Below are positions 10,153 through 19,142 of a stretch of 24,762 nucleotides of DNA, in pieces (positions within the stretch are counted from its first letter, which is position 1; each line of letters starts with the position of its first letter). Origin of the DNA: Symbiodinium natans (Eukaryota > Sar > Dinophyceae > Suessiales > Symbiodiniaceae). Position numbers and translations under genes: made by a program. Below the pieces are notes generated by a model. The model ran no database searches, was not told where the DNA came from, and saw nothing but the letters and a program-made list of their open reading frames with translations. Where the stretch lies: NCBI GenBank assembly GCA_905221605.1, contig CAJNDS010002098.1, positions 609,374-634,135 on the forward strand. Direction: 5' to 3'.

Positions 10153-10273
10153 TCAATTTCCCTGACTCCGTGAAGGCATCGTCTGATCAGTAACTGTCTA
10201 GCAAGGTCGTCATGCAAGTGCTGCGAACAAATATGAGCTGGTGGGCTGCAGCAGGCACAACTGCGGCAGCGAC
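9623..10273 (+). repeat. 31-bp direct repeat pair bracketing the 9.7-10.1 kb frame
   Basis: GGGCTACAGGAGGCAGAACT followed by GCGGCAGCGAC occurs at 9623-9653. It recurs at 10243-10273 with three substitutions in 31 bases. The copies lie 620 bp apart on either side of the best minus-strand open segment. Each copy also reads in plus frame as L-Q-x-A-x-L-R-Q-R, so the repeat could be a coding module in its own right. Confidence 0.8.
9681..9704. repeat. perfect 9-bp stem hairpin
   Basis: GTCTCGCAA and TTGCGAGAC flank the six-base loop TCGCGT. The hairpin lies within the 3' part of the minus-strand open segment. Confidence 0.8.
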
Positions 10274-10547
10274 GCTCGACTCCCGTGGCACGCGTTAGTG
10301 AGAAAAGCTGGGCCAGAGCGGAGTCTCATCTTCAATGTTTGCGATATTCATTCAGAGTCAAGGCGTCGGCTCTTGGCGGATAGTTTTGCCGCGCTTCTTG
10401 CGAGCACTATTTGGTGCGTTCGCAATCGCGTTTGTCCAGGGCGCCCAAGTGCTGCGACGCCCGTGTTGCGCCTGCCAACGCGAAGCGAGCCCCCCGCGCG
10501 CGCAAAACCGGTCCGGGGCCCTTTAGTGCTGCGCCTGCCAGCGCAAA

Positions 10548-10561
10548 CGACACGCGTGTCG
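10548..10561. repeat. 14-bp perfect palindrome in the GC-rich repeat
   Basis: CGACACGCGTGTCG is its own reverse complement. It follows CGCAAA in the repeat unit. Confidence 0.9.
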
Positions 10562-10773
10562 GGCCTGCCAACGCGAAGCAAGCCCCCAGGGGGGTGTGCG
10601 AAACCCGTTCAGGGCCCTCAAGTGCTGCGACGCCTGACGCCAAGCGAGCCCCCCACGCACGCGCAGGCCCGATCCAGAGCCCCCAAGTGCTGCGCCTGCC
10701 ACCTGCCAGCGCGAAGCGAGCCCCCCAGCCCCCCACGGCCCGGAACCCCCAAGTGCTGCGCCTGCCAGCACAA

Positions 10774-10789
10774 ACGACACCTGTGTCGT
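10774..10789. repeat. ACGACAC palindrome with a 2-nt spacer
   Basis: ACGACAC, CT, GTGTCGT: the same half-site as at 10548 in another unit of the family, with the centre changed and symmetry kept. Confidence 0.9.
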
Positions 10790-10796
10790 CTGTGCG

Positions 10797-11045
10797 TGTG
10801 AGTTAATGGTGCGTGATGCGTGAGTTAATGGTGCGTGAGTGAGTAAGTGAATGGTGCCTGAGTGAAGAAGTGAATGGTGTGTGAGTAAGTGCAACGGTGC
10901 ATGTGTCTAAGTGAATGGTGCGTGAATGGTGCGTGTGCGTGTGAGTAAGTGCAACGGTACATGTGTCTAAGTGAATGGTGGATGTGTCTAGTCTCAGTGA
11001 ATGGGGCGTGAATGGTGCGTGTGCGCGCATGCGCGTGAGCCAACA
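10797..11045. repeat. GTGAATGGTGCGTGAGT-type array with a 60-bp duplication
   Basis: Repeated GTGAATGGTGCG and GTGAGTAAGTG words fill the stretch. Segments 10881-10920 and 10941-10980 are identical at 39 of 40 bases and exactly 60 bp apart. The minus frames give a His/Thr/Leu low-complexity reading. Confidence 0.92.
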
Positions 11046-11327
11046 TGTGTGTGCGTGAGTGCGAGGCTGTTAACTTGCACAAATGCTGTTTTTAGCCTGT
11101 GCCAAGAAATAGCGCGCCTGGAAGTGGTTTGCGTGTTCGAACCCACCATTTTGCAACCGTGTCGAAAGCCTTGTCTGCAAGCGCTGTTTTTTCCAATCCC
11201 TACCTAAAGGGTTTCAATAGCTTTTGGCGGCAAAATAAGCCCCTCCAGATTAGTCAGGGCATGTAGATTTTGAGTTTTCCTCTTGCGAACACAATGCGAA
11301 GTGCCCAGTGGGAATAAAAAAGAAAGA
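11046..11327. other. unique spacer, no gene seen
   Basis: It contains one copy of GAAGTGGTTT (11121) that recurs near 11.8 kb. Nothing else is recognised. Confidence 0.4.
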
Positions 11328-11345
11328 GAGCGAAGGAGAGGGAGA

Positions 11346-11383
<38 letters not shown>
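11328..11383. repeat. GA dinucleotide microsatellite
   Basis: An imperfect GAAGGAGAGGGAGAGGAA lead-in runs into a perfect AG/GA run. The Ser-Leu-rich minus frames across it are artefacts. Confidence 0.95.
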
Positions 11384-11387
<4 letters not shown>

Positions 11388-11815
11388 TGAGGCACAAATT
11401 TGCTGTGGCCTGAAAAGTTGCTGCTCGTGGAGGGCGGACAGCCAAAAGTTGGCGGTACCAAAATTGGGGGCTGGATCGTTGCTCTTTTCTTTTTTTTGAT
11501 TGAAAACAGGCGGGATTTTTTTCTCCGTGGAAGGCTGCCGGGAAAAGTCCAGCTCGTGGAAAAATTGACATTCTTCCACCATGTTGGTAGGGGGGGGAGG
11601 GCGGGGCAGGGCGTACTTTGACGTCCTGAAAAAACCACACGTTGGCCGCAAAAATTTCGGAGAGAAAAAATGCCGGAGAAAAAAAAAGCTGGTTGGTTGA
11701 TGAAATTTGCTGGCGCGGGCGGTTGGTCGGGCAGCCGAGCCCACCAAAATAAGGCGGCCGGAAGTGGTTTGGGGCAACCAAAACAAGTTGTCAGAAGTGG
11801 TTTGCTTAACAATAA
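11384..11815. other. repeat-related spacer with GAAGTGGTT motifs
   Basis: GAAGTGGTT occurs at 11761, 11794 and 11824 (33- and 30-bp spacing). T-runs, A-runs and a short G-rich tract near 11590-11610 are present. Long minus-strand frames (175-244 codons, 11204-11984) cover this stretch and the GA microsatellite. They overlap each other in all frames and have no recognisable domain, so I do not call a gene. Confidence 0.45.
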
Positions 11816-11906
11816 GGAGCCCAGAAGTGGTTGGGACACCTTTTTGCAGAACTAGTTGCGTCAGGCTCGCGTGCGAAAAAATCAACGAAAACCACTTCTG
11901 GGCTCC
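11816..11906. repeat. perfect 17-bp inverted repeat
   Basis: GGAGCCCAGAAGTGGTT (11816-11832) and its exact reverse complement (11890-11906) flank a 57-nt spacer. The arm includes the GAAGTGGTT word repeated just upstream. Confidence 0.93.
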
Positions 11907-11923
11907 GTATTTTTTCAGTTGGT

Positions 11924-11963
11924 CGGAAGTTGGTCGGAAATCGATTTTTCCGACCAACTTCCG
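11924..11963. repeat. perfect 17-bp stem hairpin (TTGGTCGG family)
   Basis: CGGAAGTTGGTCGGAAA (11924-11940) pairs exactly with 11947-11963 around a six-base loop, TCGATT. A third, weaker complementary segment follows at about 11969-11985. Confidence 0.95.
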
Positions 11964-11993
11964 AAAACCGATTTGTCCGACCAACTCGGGTCA

Positions 11994-12047
11994 AGTTGGT
12001 CGGAAGTTGGTCGGAAGCCGATTTTTCCGACCAAGTTCCGACCAACT
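11994..12047. repeat. 23-bp stem hairpin (TTGGTCGG family)
   Basis: The arm at 11994-12016 pairs with 12025-12047 with one mismatch around an eight-base loop. It is made of the same TTGGTCGGAAG units as the preceding hairpin, so the two are tandem copies. The AT-rich block begins about 10 bp further on. Confidence 0.95.
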
Positions 12048-12056
12048 CTGGTCAAA

Positions 12057-14125
12057 AATAATTAATTAATTAAAAAATTAATTAAAATTGATTAAAATTG
12101 ATTCAAATTAATTAAAATTAATTAAAATTAATCAAAATTAATAAAAAATAATTAAAATTAATTAAAATTAATTAAAATTAGTTAAAATTAATTAAAATTA
12201 ATTAAAATTAATTAAAAATTAATTGAAATTAAAAAAAAAATAAATTAAAATAATTAAAATTAATTAAAAATTAAAAAATAATTAAAAATAAATTAAAACT
12301 AATTAAAATTAATTATAATGAATTATAATTAATATAATTAATATTAATTATAATTAATTATTAATTATAATTAATTAATAATTAATTATAATATTATAAT
12401 TAATAATTAAATATAATAATTTAATATAATTAAAATTAATTAAAATGAATTAAAATGAATTAAATTAAATTAAATTAATTAAAATTAATTAAAATTAATT
12501 AAAAAATTAATTAAATTAATTAAAACTAATAAAAGTAATCAAAACTAATCAAAATTAAGCAAAATTAATCAACAAATTAGTAAAAAATTAATCAAAATTA
12601 ATCAAAATTATAAAATTCATTAAAATTATTAAATTAATTCAAATTAAAATTAAAATTTATTAAAATTTATTTAAATTTATTAAGATTAATTAAAAATTAA
12701 AATTAACATTAATTAACATAATTAAAAATTAATTACAAATTAATCAAAATTTACTTAACTTAAAAAATTCATTAATTAACATTAATTAATTAACATTAAT
12801 TAAGTAAAATCAAGTAAATCAATTAAAAATCAATTTAAATAAATTTAAATCAATTAAATCAAATTAAAATCAATTAAAATCAATTAAATCAATTAAAATC
12901 AATAAAATCAATTTAAATTAATTAAAGTAATTAAAAGTAATTGAAAGTAATTAAAATTAAACTAATTAAACTTAATTAAACTTAATTTAAACTTAATTAA
13001 ACTTAATTAAAATTAATTCAAATTTAATTCAAATTAATTCAAATGAATTAAAAGGAATTAAAAGGAATTAAAATGAATTAAAATGCATTAAAATGAATTA
13101 AAATAAAATTAAAATGAATTTAAATGAATCAAAAAAATTAAAATGAATGAAAATTACTAATATAAAAAAAATAGTTAAAGTTTTTTTGAAATTAATTCTA
13201 ATTTATGAAAATTATCAGAATTATGAAAATAAGCAAAAATTTTAAAATGAATTACAATTAATTACAATCAATCACACTTAATTAACATTAGTTAAATTAA
13301 TTTGAAATTGATTAAAATTAATTAAAATTAGCCAAAATGTAAAACAGATTAATGAATTTTCTTTAATTTCAGTATTTTATTTAATTTAATTAATTTAGTT
13401 ATTTTAGATAATTTAATTTTTTAATTTAATAATTTAAATAATTTTAAGTAATTTTAAGTAATTTTAATTATTTTATTAATTTCATTAATTTTCATTAATT
13501 TTAATTATTTTAACAAATTTTAAATTAATTTTAAATTTTAGTAATTTTAATTAATTAATTTTAATTTTAATTATTTTTAATTTTAATAATTTAATTATTT
13601 TATTAATTTTAATTAATTTAATTAATTTTAAATTAATTTAATTAATTTAAATTTTTTAATTAATTTTAATTAATTTAATTAATTTTAATTAATTTTAATT
13701 AATTTTAAATTTTAATTAATTTAATTTAATTTAATTAATTTTAATTAATTTTAATTAATTTTAAATTTAATTTTTTAATTTTAATTAATTTAATTTTAAT
13801 TAATTTTAATTAATTTTAATTAATTTTAATTAATTTTAATTAATTTTAATTAATTTTAATTAATTTTAATTAATTTTAATTAATTTTAATTAATTATTAT
13901 TTTTTATTTTTTTTCAAAGCATTTAAAAAGCTTCAAAATACGTATTCTAATTAAAATTAAGTAAAACTGATTAAGAATCATGAAAATCGTCAACATAAAA
14001 ACTAACGACAATTGAAATCATTTCAAGAATTCTAATGCTTTTCGTTTAATTACAATTGGTTGATTAAAGTGAATTTAAATTAATTAAAATCAATCCAAAT
14101 TAATTAAAACAAAAATTAATTAACT
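12057..14125. repeat. 2-kb AT-rich array, TTAATTAAAA-type, with strand switch
   Basis: The core unit is a decamer (ATTAATTAAA), clearest at 12080-12230 and, as its reverse complement TTTTAATTAA, at 13790-13890. The middle is decayed. Left of about 13340 the plus strand is A-rich. Right of about 13370 it is T-rich, up to about 13910, after which A-rich AATTAA words return. The block is therefore broadly a large imperfect inverted repeat. No open frame of note was found. Confidence 0.95.
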
Positions 14126-14279
14126 AGTAAGCATGAATGGCAATTAATGAAAAAATGACAACCTGATAGGAGCCACGAACCCGAATGCAGGAACCTGTCA
14201 CGTAGAACGCCAATATAATGCAAAAAATGCAATAAGAACGAAGTGCCGGTGCGCAGGCGGAAAAGAGCAACGGCACACG

Positions 14280-14336
14280 CGTCCTGTGGAGTTCCCCCTT
14301 AGCTTGACCACACACGTCCTGTGGAGTTCCCCCTTA
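14280..14336. repeat. 22-bp direct repeat, 35-bp period
   Basis: CGTCCTGTGGAGTTCCCCCT plus TA occurs at 14280-14301 and again, identical, at 14315-14336. Confidence 0.93.
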
Positions 14337-14375
14337 ACAGCGCGCGTGACGCCACTCGCGAACGCTTGCCTTGCA

Positions 14376-14415
14376 GACGCTTGCGGACGCTTGCGGACGC
14401 TTGCGGACGCTTGGT
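14376..14415. repeat. GC-rich decamer array, GACGCTTGCG
   Basis: Three perfect 10-bp units are followed by a fourth that is diverged at its end. Related words precede it at 14361-14375. Confidence 0.93.
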
Positions 14416-16482
14416 GAACACAACGCACCAAATCCCAGCCAAAGTGCACCCATCCATACTTTTGACACAAGAAGCCTTAGGTGTGGAAGCAAAGATGGCT
14501 TGAGACCGAACGTGCCATACCCCATGATTGTGTTGCAGTGGAGGCGGTGCAGTTCAGTAAAGCTGCTCTCAATCATCATGAATGCAGCAGAGGCCTTTCC
14601 CCTTGCTTCCCAGGGTTCCAGGAGTCAAGGGAAATGGGTGCAGGGTGCGGAGGTTTCAAGTCTGTTTTGGCGGTTAGTCTGCACGTGGTTTGTGGGGCTT
14701 CAAGACGCTTGAAAAGGCCGATCACTGGTGTCAGACTGCACCCCGGCCATGCCTCATAGCACTACTGTCACAAATAGCATACGCCTGCTACATCTTTCGG
14801 AAGTCGTTTGCATTCTTTTCAGTCTTGGCACCGAATGCCAAAGCCGCACCTTGGAGCATGGGGAGCCAAAAGCTGAGACCTCACTTGGAGACGCGAGCCG
14901 ATCCAAACCCTGAAGTCCTTAAAGCCCCAATACCCCATGAGGCTCAGTCCGTCTATTCCGTCCAGCATCCACATCATGGATCTTCAGTAGCGAAACGATG
15001 CAGCGAGCCAGATTTTTGTGGTCTTGGGCGGGCCAAGGGGATGTCCAGGAAGGGCTGCCCAAGCTCGGCACTTTCCTCCCTCAGCCCTGCTAAACAGACT
15101 TTTAGCTTCATAAGGAAGGCTCTCTTAGTACAGTAGTTCGCTGAATACAGAGAGAGCGCCAGGTGGGCGAGAATCCGCGGGCCGCCGTCCTTCAGCATTT
15201 GCAGCTCGGCTGTTGGCCATCCCATGCTTTCAGTGGGCAGCAGGGCTTATGGAGGACCCACAAAGGGTTGCAGGTTTAGGGTTGTGGCGCGCGCCAGGCG
15301 TAAAAGAATCCCCCTTGCCCCCTGGGACACTAACAGACGTAGGGAGCAAACCTAGGGCCGTTTTGGATAGACGTAACGCACCATGATGCTTCTAGATCCG
15401 GGACAGGTTTGCCCTGCTTGAATGCTTGCTTCATCTGGACAAACTTAATTAGCAAGACCTCAAGTTAGCCAGCAAGGTGAAAGGCCTACACCGACACTAA
15501 TAAAAGAAGGGAGGGAAGGCTGCGCCTCCCACAGCCCCCCTTCTAGAATGAAGCCATGCCAACGCCCAAGCCATATTGGCCAGAGCCGGTATGGTTGCAA
15601 AAAGCCGTGCTCCTCTACTTTGTTTGAGCGGTTCCAAGGCTCAAGTCGCGCCGAGACACCGCGGAAGATGGCCCACTGGGACGGGGAACGGGCTGGGCAT
15701 TTGCTGGGCCACAGCTGCCTGCAGGGACCGTTGGACGCATTTGCAGCAGGCCGTGTTTAAGGTAGTGGGTTGGGCCTGCAGGTTTGACACCTGAGCACCT
15801 TTAACAGAGTGTGCAGGGGGTTGCCATGGGTGAGGGCTTGCAGTTGAGATTGAGGCTTCGGAACACGCTGTATTCAGGGTGTTGCTTTTGGACTGGACCC
15901 TCTTAGGTTTGTAGAACAGGTCTCAGGGCACAGTTGTTGCTCCTTTCCAAACCCCACAGTTTTTCTCACCTGCCTGGAGGACACTGAGCCCCACGAGCCT
16001 TGTGCCACACAAGCCCTTTAAAAAACCGTGATAAGCCCAAAACACCCTAAACCCTTGATGGCCTTGATGTTTTGAGGCTCTCTCCACAGCCCGAAACTTG
16101 CCAGAGCTTTCTTTGCAAATGCATTCAGCCCGTTTAGCGAGGCAGCGCGGTGGCCACGCAGCCGGAGCTGCAGGTGACCTCCTCCATCGCGGTGGGCGAA
16201 CCCAGCCAGGGGGGTTTCTTTTATGTTCTCAAAAGAAGCTCACACTTTGAGGCCCCTTAAGGAGGCCCGATAAGAGCAACCTCGGGACAGAGGAGTTTCC
16301 GGTTTGGTGTGGTGCAGGGGAGGGGGCGACTTCATGAGCCCCGAAGAAGGCTTAGTCGCCATTGAACTCTCACGACCCCCGAAATGCTGCGCACAGGGCT
16401 CGTGGCCCTGTGCTGTCATCAGAGCCCAGAGATGCCCAGAGCAATCCCTCACACACTCACAGGCTTCTGGCTGAGGGCTTGA
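14416..16482. other. unique sequence, no gene supported
   Basis: Open frames reach 148 codons (14690-15136, plus) but lack good borders or a recognisable domain. The sequence is peppered with CCTTAAA, CCTGAAG and AAGCCTTAGG-like words. Confidence 0.4.
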
Positions 16483-16929
16483 AGGGCAGCAGAAGGATGG
16501 AAGATTGCAACGTGGGATGTTGCGCTGCCTTCCTCCGAACCTGTTGTCGAGGTTTTGGCATATCTTCGTGCGCCACCAAGTGTTCAGCTGGACTTTGGCC
16601 ACTTTCAGACGACATATGATTGTTGTCTGGTTCCTACTAGTCGCCAACCCGGCCTTTGTCAAGTTTGTCTCTTCAATCGCCGGGGCAGGAGTTGGCACAA
16701 GCATATGTTGTACGGTAGCTCAGTCTTTTGCTGGTTCATGTGTGGCCCGTGCAGCGCGCAAATGCACCGGACACCGCCTCTAAAAGCCTCGGAAACGCTT
16801 TTAGAGAGATGTCGAGCTACCAGCCTGGGGCACAAAAGAACAAAAGCCGCTAAAGCCTTTGAAAGTCACGGGATGCCAAAGCGCTTCGAAGCGTGCAGGG
16901 CTTCCAAAATGTTTCTACATCGCCTTTAA
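16483..16929 (+). CDS. candidate Cys-rich exon, possible zinc-binding segment
   Basis: This frame is open for about 148 codons from 16483 to a TAA. A likely acceptor is GGGCTTGAAGGGCAG (AG at 16488-16489). It reads EGWKIATWDVALPSSEPVVE, then PSVQLDFGHFQTTYDCC and a Cys/His cluster: C-x2-C (LCQVC), a WHKH motif, then C-x3-C-x2-C (CWFMCGPC) followed by QMH. The two CxxC pairs are 24 residues apart, a spacing compatible with a zinc-binding fold (inference). The last 45 or so codons are Lys/Ala/Arg-rich and made of the AAAGCC-type words common in the non-coding DNA here, so the real exon may end earlier. A 154-codon minus-strand frame (16704-16240) overlaps. The start and any upstream exons are unknown. 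Confidence 0.35.
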   Translation, partial: RAAEGWKIATWDVALPSSEPVVEVLAYLRAPPSVQLDFGHFQTTYDCCLVPTSRQPGLCQVCLFNRRGRSWHKHMLYGSSVFCWFMCGPCSAQMHRTPPLKASETLLERCRATSLGHKRTKAAKAFESHGMPKRFEACRASKMFLHRL

Positions 16930-18732
16930 CCGCCTTTGAAAAGAGCTCGGGCCAGCAGAAACACCCGGTAACACGCAAAGCAGACCTTCAAAAGTACTTG
17001 TGAACAGAACCCAGTCCGGTCTCTTCAACGGCCTTTGAAGGGCTGTTGCAGGTCCCGGAGGCACATTTGTACGTTTCGAGGCACATCTTGTGCAGGCTTG
17101 AGGCCTACGGTTCTGAAGTTTGGGGCTTGCCTCTGCTGTAGTGCAGATGGTCTCCTTTTCCTGTCTGTGGTTCGCCATGGCTGTTTCTTGCGATATTGCA
17201 GTCAGCAGTAAGGAAATGGAAGCTCGTAGCGCTGGACCGGTCGTGAATGAGTTGCGGAGTGTATAGTACATTCAACATGCATCAACAAGTCGAGAGGCAT
17301 GAGCAAATCAATAGTCAAACATCAATGACAATCAACACACTCTCTATACTTCGGCTTGGTGGATGGCGCGTTTTGGCGCGCCAGGGGCGTTTTGGTGACC
17401 AGGGCTCTCTGCAACAACGTTTTAATGGCTTCGAGGTACATTTAAGTTTTTGACAGCATGTTGTTTCCACCTCCGAAAAAACCGATAACAGAGCTTGGAT
17501 CACCAAAACGTGCAAAACCCTACGCTGGAAAATCCTGCGCAAGGTATCGAAATCCATAAGAAGCTCCCCTGAATTGCTCCGATCTGAGGCGAGCACGTGC
17601 GCATGAGAGGACTTCAGGCAGCACCGCCGGCGCCGGCAATGGAGCAGGCTTTTCAAGGTTTAGGGGCTTCAAGTTTAGAGTTGAGCACATCGGGGGATAA
17701 CTGGCTTTCAAGACCTGACTGCAACTCACGCAGCTTGTTTTTGCCTGTCGAGTTCGACTCAGTCCTTTAGGGATTCGGTTCGTTGAAAGGCAGTGAGTTT
17801 TGTGATTTAAGTGCGCAGTGTCCACGATGAACGTGGGACTTTGAATGAGGGATTGACTGGTTTTGCCGAATGAGTATTTCCCTACAATCCTGCTCTAAAC
17901 CTCCATAGCAGTTAGGGTGCTGGGCATGCCTAGAGACATCCTAGGAGCTGAGGGGAGCTCTTTTGCAGGTGCTGCAGTCATCACTTGCCGGGCTCAAGGA
18001 GAGCAATCCGGTTTGGGACCTAGCATCGGGTTCGCCCTCAGTCCTGCAACTTCGCGGGTTGAGGATTGGGGGAGTTCGACCGTAGAAGCAAAGATGATGA
18101 ACCTCAAACCTTGAGAAGGCCGCGGTTGGGGCGCATCAAGAACAGTGCCGTGCCTTACAGCTGCCGAGGGGCCCATGAACCCCTAATCCTGGAAGCTTTG
18201 TACCCGGGTGCTGCACACCATCCTGACACCTCATGTGCCCTACGGCTCATCCCGATCTTCAGCTTCGCGTTGAGGACTTGGGTTCAGGATTCGAAGCCCT
18301 CGAAGCCCTGACCCCCACATGCCTTCTGAGGCTCTCCGGCGGCTGCACGCCGAGATCCTGGCACTGCTGTTCTTCTCGCACCATCAGCTCGCAGACTCAC
18401 CGGTTCCTTGGCCCTGACACCTTGCTGGAAGTGCAACGACGCCATGAAGCCCGAGTCTACTTCCGATGTGAGACTTCGAAAGAGAGATCGAACTGGGTCT
18501 ACTTATGTGACGGGGGCCCCAATTCTGCGAGAAAATGCAAGGAGGGAGTGGGAATGGCAAACGAACCGCCCCGAACCTTGACCAAGTGAACAAGAGGCAA
18601 GTGACGCACAACGGGAGAACGTGTGAAGCAGCTCAATGGCACACGACATCACAGGAACATGGATTCCCAAAGAGGGACAACCCAAGTTCGCAAGTTCGAG
18701 AAAAGCGGTGCAGACGCTGTTCAAACTTGGTC
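16930..18732. other. unique sequence, weak minus-strand candidates only
   Basis: At 17315-17825 two overlapping minus-strand frames are both protein-like. One contains SGELLMDFDTLRRIFQRRVL and the other PAVLPEVLSCARARLRSEQF. They cannot both be coding across the overlap and neither has decisive splice borders. An 11-bp inverted word (CGTTTTGGTGA near 17388 and TCACCAAAACG near 17500) and GGCGCGCC near 17374 are minor features. The rest shows nothing I can support. Confidence 0.35.
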
Positions 18733-18817
18733 TCCCTAAGCCCTAAACCCTAAGCCCTAAACCCTGAGCCCTAAACCCTGAGCCCTAAACCCCAAACCCT
18801 AAACCCCAAACTCTAAC
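18733..18817. repeat. interstitial telomere-like repeat block
   Basis: CCCTAAG, CCCTAAA, CCCTGAG and CCCCAAA units of about 7 bp alternate in a nearly regular series. It is clearer than the block at 7135. The alternation of AAACCC with AGCCC gives a 14-bp higher-order period in part of it. Confidence 0.85.
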
Positions 18818-19142
18818 CGAGATCGTTCCGAATATCCTCCAGCACCTTACCGCGGATGGCCTGCAGGGCTCAGACTCGCCTCGCACTCGGAGTGGTGACG
18901 GAAAGATAGTTGCAGCTCTTGGTGGTGCTCTTGGTGCTTTTCTTTCGACCCCATGGAAACCTGAAGTAGAAGCAGAAGCTTCTGCTCCTCAGAAGGTACA
19001 GAAGCAAGGCCATGCAACGAAGCCCTGAGCTGCCTTACAGTAGCTCCTTAGCTCCTAAACTTCTGAGCTCTTGAGCTTTGAATCCGCCCTGAAGTCCTTT
19101 GAGAACCTGTCAAAAAGGCAATCCCCGAACTTTCGAAGTTGC
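18818..19142. other. unique flank, presumed 3' side of the next gene model
   Basis: No independent coding signal was found. A different minus frame (19369-19055) runs into it. Confidence 0.35.

Larger units (their letters stand above)
10447..10790. repeat. GC-rich degenerate tandem repeat family
   Basis: Units opening with AAGTGCTGCG (or TTAGTGCTGCG) begin at about 10447, 10523, 10620, 10685 and 10751, a spacing of 65-97 bp. Shared internal words are CCTGCCAGCGC, GAAGCGAGCCCCCC and CAAACGACAC. Open frames exist on both strands (up to 186 codons), which I attribute to repetition and high GC. Confidence 0.85.

Noticed and set aside
10241-10894. Frames of 109-186 codons on both strands in the GC-rich repeat
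   Set aside because: They overlap in both directions over a degenerate tandem repeat, and no unique domain is present.
11130-11148. TTCGAAC word resembling a tRNA T-loop
   Set aside because: The flanking bases do not form the five-pair T-stem and no acceptor or anticodon arm could be placed.
11204-11984. Minus-strand frames up to 244 codons
   Set aside because: All three frames are open together across GA runs and A/T runs, which points to low complexity and not to a gene.
15636-15650. GGCTCAAG word like the end of the dinoflagellate spliced leader
   Set aside because: Only the last eight bases match. The upstream leader sequence is absent here and at other GCTCAAG words (for example near 17990), so no spliced-leader gene or relic is called.
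16240-16704. 154-codon minus-strand frame
   Set aside because: It overlaps the Cys-rich plus-strand frame, which has a more structured Cys/His pattern. It cannot be excluded without transcripts.
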